Source of the DNA: JALZAA01 sp035316005
GTDB taxonomy: Bacteria > Actinomycetota > Acidimicrobiia > IMCC26256 > JACDBD01
Length of the DNA: 7,944 nucleotides
Direction: 5' to 3'
NCBI GenBank assembly: GCA_035316005.1
Contig: DATFXK010000150.1
Location: 1-7,944, forward strand
A model generated the notes under the pieces. That model saw only the letters and a program-made list of their open reading frames with translations, ran no database searches and was not told the origin of the DNA. How positions within the stretch are numbered: position 1 is the stretch's first letter; every line of letters starts with the position of its first letter. Both the position numbers and the translations under genes were made by a program. Positions 5,964 through 7,944 of the stretch are shown here, one piece after another.

Positions 5964-7349
5964 TCAGCTCGAGGGCGGGATGTTCTGGTTGTGGCAGAAC
6001 AGGTTCGTCGGGTCCCACTTGCTCTTCAGCGCCTGGAGCTTGGCGAACTTTTCGGGGCCGTAGGCCGCCGCAACCCGTTCGACGCGGTCCTCGTCCAGCA
6101 TGTTCAGGTACTGGCGACCGCTGGACCAGGGCTTCATCGTGCTCGAGAACTCTCGCGTCCACGAGATGTTTCGCTCGGTCTCGGCCGGGTCCTCCCACAT
6201 GGAGAGGTAGTGGAGGTTCCACTCCGCGTTCCGTTGCACGAACGCGGTGGCGTCGTCGGGAACCCGGGCGAGCGCCCCACCGCCCGGCATGACGATGACC
6301 TGGCTGAACGGTGAGATCGGGTGCGTGGCGCGCGGGACGAAGGTGTCGATCGCCTGGTCGGGCAGCGAGTCGTAGAAGTCGGCGTTCCAGTAGTTCAGGC
6401 GACCGCTCTGATTCGGCGGGTCGATCATCTGCTGCACCGCGACGTACGGCATCGGCTGGACCATGTCGAGCCCGGGCGGGCCGAACTCGCGCAGCGGTCG
6501 GAACGCTTCTTCACCTTCGGCGACGTCACCGACGTACAGCGCGACGACGCCGACCACCGGCTGACCGCGCACGGGCTCGGGGACGAACTCCTCGGGTGGC
6601 GCGGTGATGAAGGCGACCCCGCCGCACACCTCGTCCGGCGCGGACAGGATGAAGTCGCGGTAGAAGCGCAGCAGATCGCCGGCCATCTCGGCCGGGTACA
6701 TGAGCTGTCCCCCGAGCACGATGGGGCCGACGGGGTGCAGCCGGAGGTGGAACGCGGTGACAACGCCGAAGTTGCCGCCCCCGCCCCGCAGACCCCAGAA
6801 GAGGTCGGTGTTCTCGTCCTCGGATGCGATCACCTGGCGGCCGTCGGCCGTCACCACTTCGGCCTTGACGAGGTTGTCGCAAGTGAAGCCGCACTTGCGC
6901 TCGAGCCAGCCACTCCCGCTCCCGAGGGCAAGCCCGCCGATACCGGTGTCCGACACGCGGCCGCCGGTGACGGCGAGTCCGTGCTCCTGCGTCGCGGCGT
7001 CGATCGCTCCCCACCTCGCTCCGCCCTCGACGCGGGCGACGCGCTGTCCGGTGTCGACGTCGACGCGGTTGAGTGTGCGGAGGTCGACGCAGATACCACC
7101 GTCGATCACCGCCGCGCCGGTCACACCGTGGCCGCCGCCGTAGATGGAGAACGGGATGTCCTGTTTCCGGGCGACGTTGACGGCGGTGGCGACGTCGTCC
7201 GCGCTCTTGCACCGCGCGATGAGCGCAGGGTGCCGATCGATCATCCCGTTGAAGACGCTCCGCAGCTCGTCGTACGCGGGGTCGCCGGGACGGACGAGCT
7301 CGCCGCCGAAGCCGGGGAGCTCGATGGTGCTGGTGCGGACGTCGGCCAT
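5964..7349 (-). CDS. FAD-binding berberine-bridge-type oxidoreductase
   Basis: Predicted 461-residue flavin oxidase of the FAD_binding_4 plus BBE group, which oxidise alcohols, sugars or alkaloid-like substrates with O2. The FAD domain starts with PALIARCKSADDVATAVNVAR and the flavin loop YGGGHGVTG, whose H74 is the usual covalent FAD attachment. GGRVSDTGIGGLALGSGSGW follows, with Ser where bicovalent members have Cys, so a single His linkage is predicted. LFWGLRGGGGNFGVVT is the strongly conserved second FAD segment. The C-terminal BBE motif YGPEKFAKLQALKSKWDPTNLF...NQNI is complete. Length is normal and no signal peptide is seen. ATG 7349 is supported by AAGGAG seven bases ahead; a longer frame to 7475 is rejected because it overlaps the divergent gene fragment. 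The substrate cannot be assigned, and no biosynthetic cluster surrounds it. Confidence 0.92.
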   Translation of the reverse strand: MADVRTSTIELPGFGGELVRPGDPAYDELRSVFNGMIDRHPALIARCKSADDVATAVNVARKQDIPFSIYGGGHGVTGAAVIDGGICVDLRTLNRVDVDTGQRVARVEGGARWGAIDAATQEHGLAVTGGRVSDTGIGGLALGSGSGWLERKCGFTCDNLVKAEVVTADGRQVIASEDENTDLFWGLRGGGGNFGVVTAFHLRLHPVGPIVLGGQLMYPAEMAGDLLRFYRDFILSAPDEVCGGVAFITAPPEEFVPEPVRGQPVVGVVALYVGDVAEGEEAFRPLREFGPPGLDMVQPMPYVAVQQMIDPPNQSGRLNYWNADFYDSLPDQAIDTFVPRATHPISPFSQVIVMPGGGALARVPDDATAFVQRNAEWNLHYLSMWEDPAETERNISWTREFSSTMKPWSSGRQYLNMLDEDRVERVAAAYGPEKFAKLQALKSKWDPTNLFCHNQNIPPSS

Positions 7350-7358
7350 GCCTGCCCT

Positions 7359-7364
7359 CTCCTT
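7359..7364 (-). promoter_or_regulatory. Shine-Dalgarno AAGGAG of the FAD oxidase gene
   Basis: Strong AAGGAG on the minus strand, nine bases before ATG 7349 when counted from its last G. It decides the start in favour of 7349. It is the best ribosome-binding site in the window, in contrast to the leaderless-type genes. Just upstream, TACTCT (7397-7392, minus strand) could be the -10 of a promoter with a short leader. Confidence 0.7.
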
Positions 7365-7367
7365 GTT

Positions 7368-7781
7368 ATGCCCTGCGGGGGGAAGGGGCACAGAGTATTC
7401 CGAGCCGCCGCGTTCCGCGCCTTCAGCGAGGAGCGCTTGTTCTCGCCGGTGGGCAGCAACGTCGTCAATCTGCACTTCAACGTGCCCGGCACCACCACAC
7501 CGGCGGTCGTCAACGGCTTCGGAGCCGTCTACACGGACGTCGACAGGAAGAAGAGCGCGGCGTTCGAGTACTTCGACGCCAAGAACAAGTCGCTGGGCAA
7601 GTTCGCCGTGCCGGTGTCGAAGAACGGCTACTCGTTCCTCGGGGTGGCGTTCCCGAGCCCGGTCGTGGCTCGCGTGAAGATCGTGTACGGCAACAGCAAG
7701 CTGGGGCCCAAGGACAGCAAGAAGTACGACGTGGCCGTGATGGACGACTTCATCTACGGGGAGCCGCAGCCTCGGACGTGA
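7368..7781 (+). pseudogene. C-terminal half of an exported protein, 5'-truncated
   Basis: From about 7420 the frame encodes RLFSPVGSNVVNLHFNVPG and continues to VMDDFIYGEPQP before TGA. I recall this as the C-terminal half of a family of secreted bacterial proteins of roughly 250-300 residues, with conserved GFGAVYTDVD, a 'SFLGV-F' segment, ARVKIVYGNSKLGP and a DDFIYGEPQ ending; function unknown. Here the N-terminal half and signal peptide are missing: upstream in this frame lies only the antisense of the intact FAD oxidase gene. The first usable start, ATG 7368, would give 137 residues beginning MPCGGKGHR with no signal peptide, and it overlaps the leader of the FAD gene. I therefore call it a remnant, although a short intracellular product is not excluded. 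The left break lies somewhere between about 7350 and 7415. The family match is from memory and needs a search. Confidence 0.6.
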
Positions 7782-7859
7782 TGCCTCCTCCGCGCCACCG
7801 CGCCATTATCGGGGGTCGTTCAGCGGTTCCACAGCCGGCTCAAAGCTTCGGGGACGACA
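7782..7859. other. Short intergenic stretch
   Basis: 78 bases between the remnant stop and the next start codon. No convincing terminator hairpin with T-run was seen. GGGGA at 7850-7853/7854 may serve as a ribosome-binding site for the following gene. Confidence 0.35.
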
Positions 7860-7944
7860 ATGCGGCCCATGTCCAGTACCCGGTCCCCCCGTCCCCGCCC
7901 CGCTCCCTCGCGCTTGATGCGCGGCCTCGCCGTCCTCGGCGCGT
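7860..7944 (+). CDS. Start of a gene running off the window, probable export signal
   Basis: ATG 7860 has GGGGA five bases ahead; ATG 7869 in the same frame is an alternative. The 28 visible codons give an N-terminus rich in Arg, Pro and Ser (MSSTRSPRPRPAPSRLM from the second Met) that turns hydrophobic at RGLAVLGA, like the beginning of a signal peptide or membrane helix. The product cannot be named because only the leader is in the window. It lies on the same strand as the preceding remnant. Confidence 0.45.
   Translation, partial: MRPMSSTRSPRPRPAPSRLMRGLAVLGA

Noticed and set aside
6321..7367. Long plus-strand open frame (486 codons) running into the 7781 stop
   Set aside because: It is antisense to the intact FAD oxidase, with no domain and composition of a GC-rich shadow; only the part from about 7368 onward looks real.
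1..7944. CRISPR array, transposon ends, tRNA or rRNA genes
   Set aside because: No regularly spaced repeats, transposase, terminal repeats or cloverleaf sequences were found on reading both strands.

Overview
The window is strongly GC-rich and looks like chromosomal DNA of a high-GC actinobacterium. This rests on codon use, a Tat-type DyP peroxidase, an actinobacterial style of lysozyme-fold cell-wall protein, seven TGA stops among eight gene ends, and several start codons that sit directly behind a TANNNT -10 hexamer, as in leaderless genes. A class such as Acidimicrobiia or Thermoleophilia is possible but cannot be fixed from this stretch.

Layout, left to right. (1) 25-564 (+): exported M23/LytM peptidoglycan endopeptidase, tail-to-tail with (2) 565-1350 (-): a class I SAM methyltransferase whose upstream region holds an 11-bp perfect inverted repeat and a competing TTG start. 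(3) 1456-1734: a non-coding divergent region with a helically phased direct repeat and a perfect 8-bp inverted repeat. (4) 1735-2415 (+): small exported protein of unknown function. (5) 4198-2444 (-): one Tat-exported DyP-type heme peroxidase gene, broken by a single in-frame TAA at codon 287 with an otherwise intact frame on both sides. (6) 5066-4263 (-): enoyl-CoA hydratase/isomerase family protein just upstream of the peroxidase on the same strand, divergent from (7) 5156-5956 (+): membrane-anchored lysozyme-like protein. (8) 7349-5964 (-): berberine-bridge-type FAD oxidase. (9) about 7368-7781 (+): C-terminal half of an exported protein whose N-terminal half is missing. (10) 7860-end (+): beginning of another gene, probably with a signal peptide.

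The genes do not form one pathway. Two are cell-wall enzymes, two or three are redox or acyl-CoA enzymes, and most are transcribed as single units arranged convergently or divergently. No mobile element, CRISPR array, tRNA or rRNA was seen. The most noteworthy points are the single-codon interruption of the peroxidase before its heme ligand, the leaderless-type promoters placed at nearly fixed spacing, the 5'-truncated gene next to the FAD oxidase, and the repeat pair in the 1456-1734 intergenic region. I do not see convincing evidence of a new multi-gene system.
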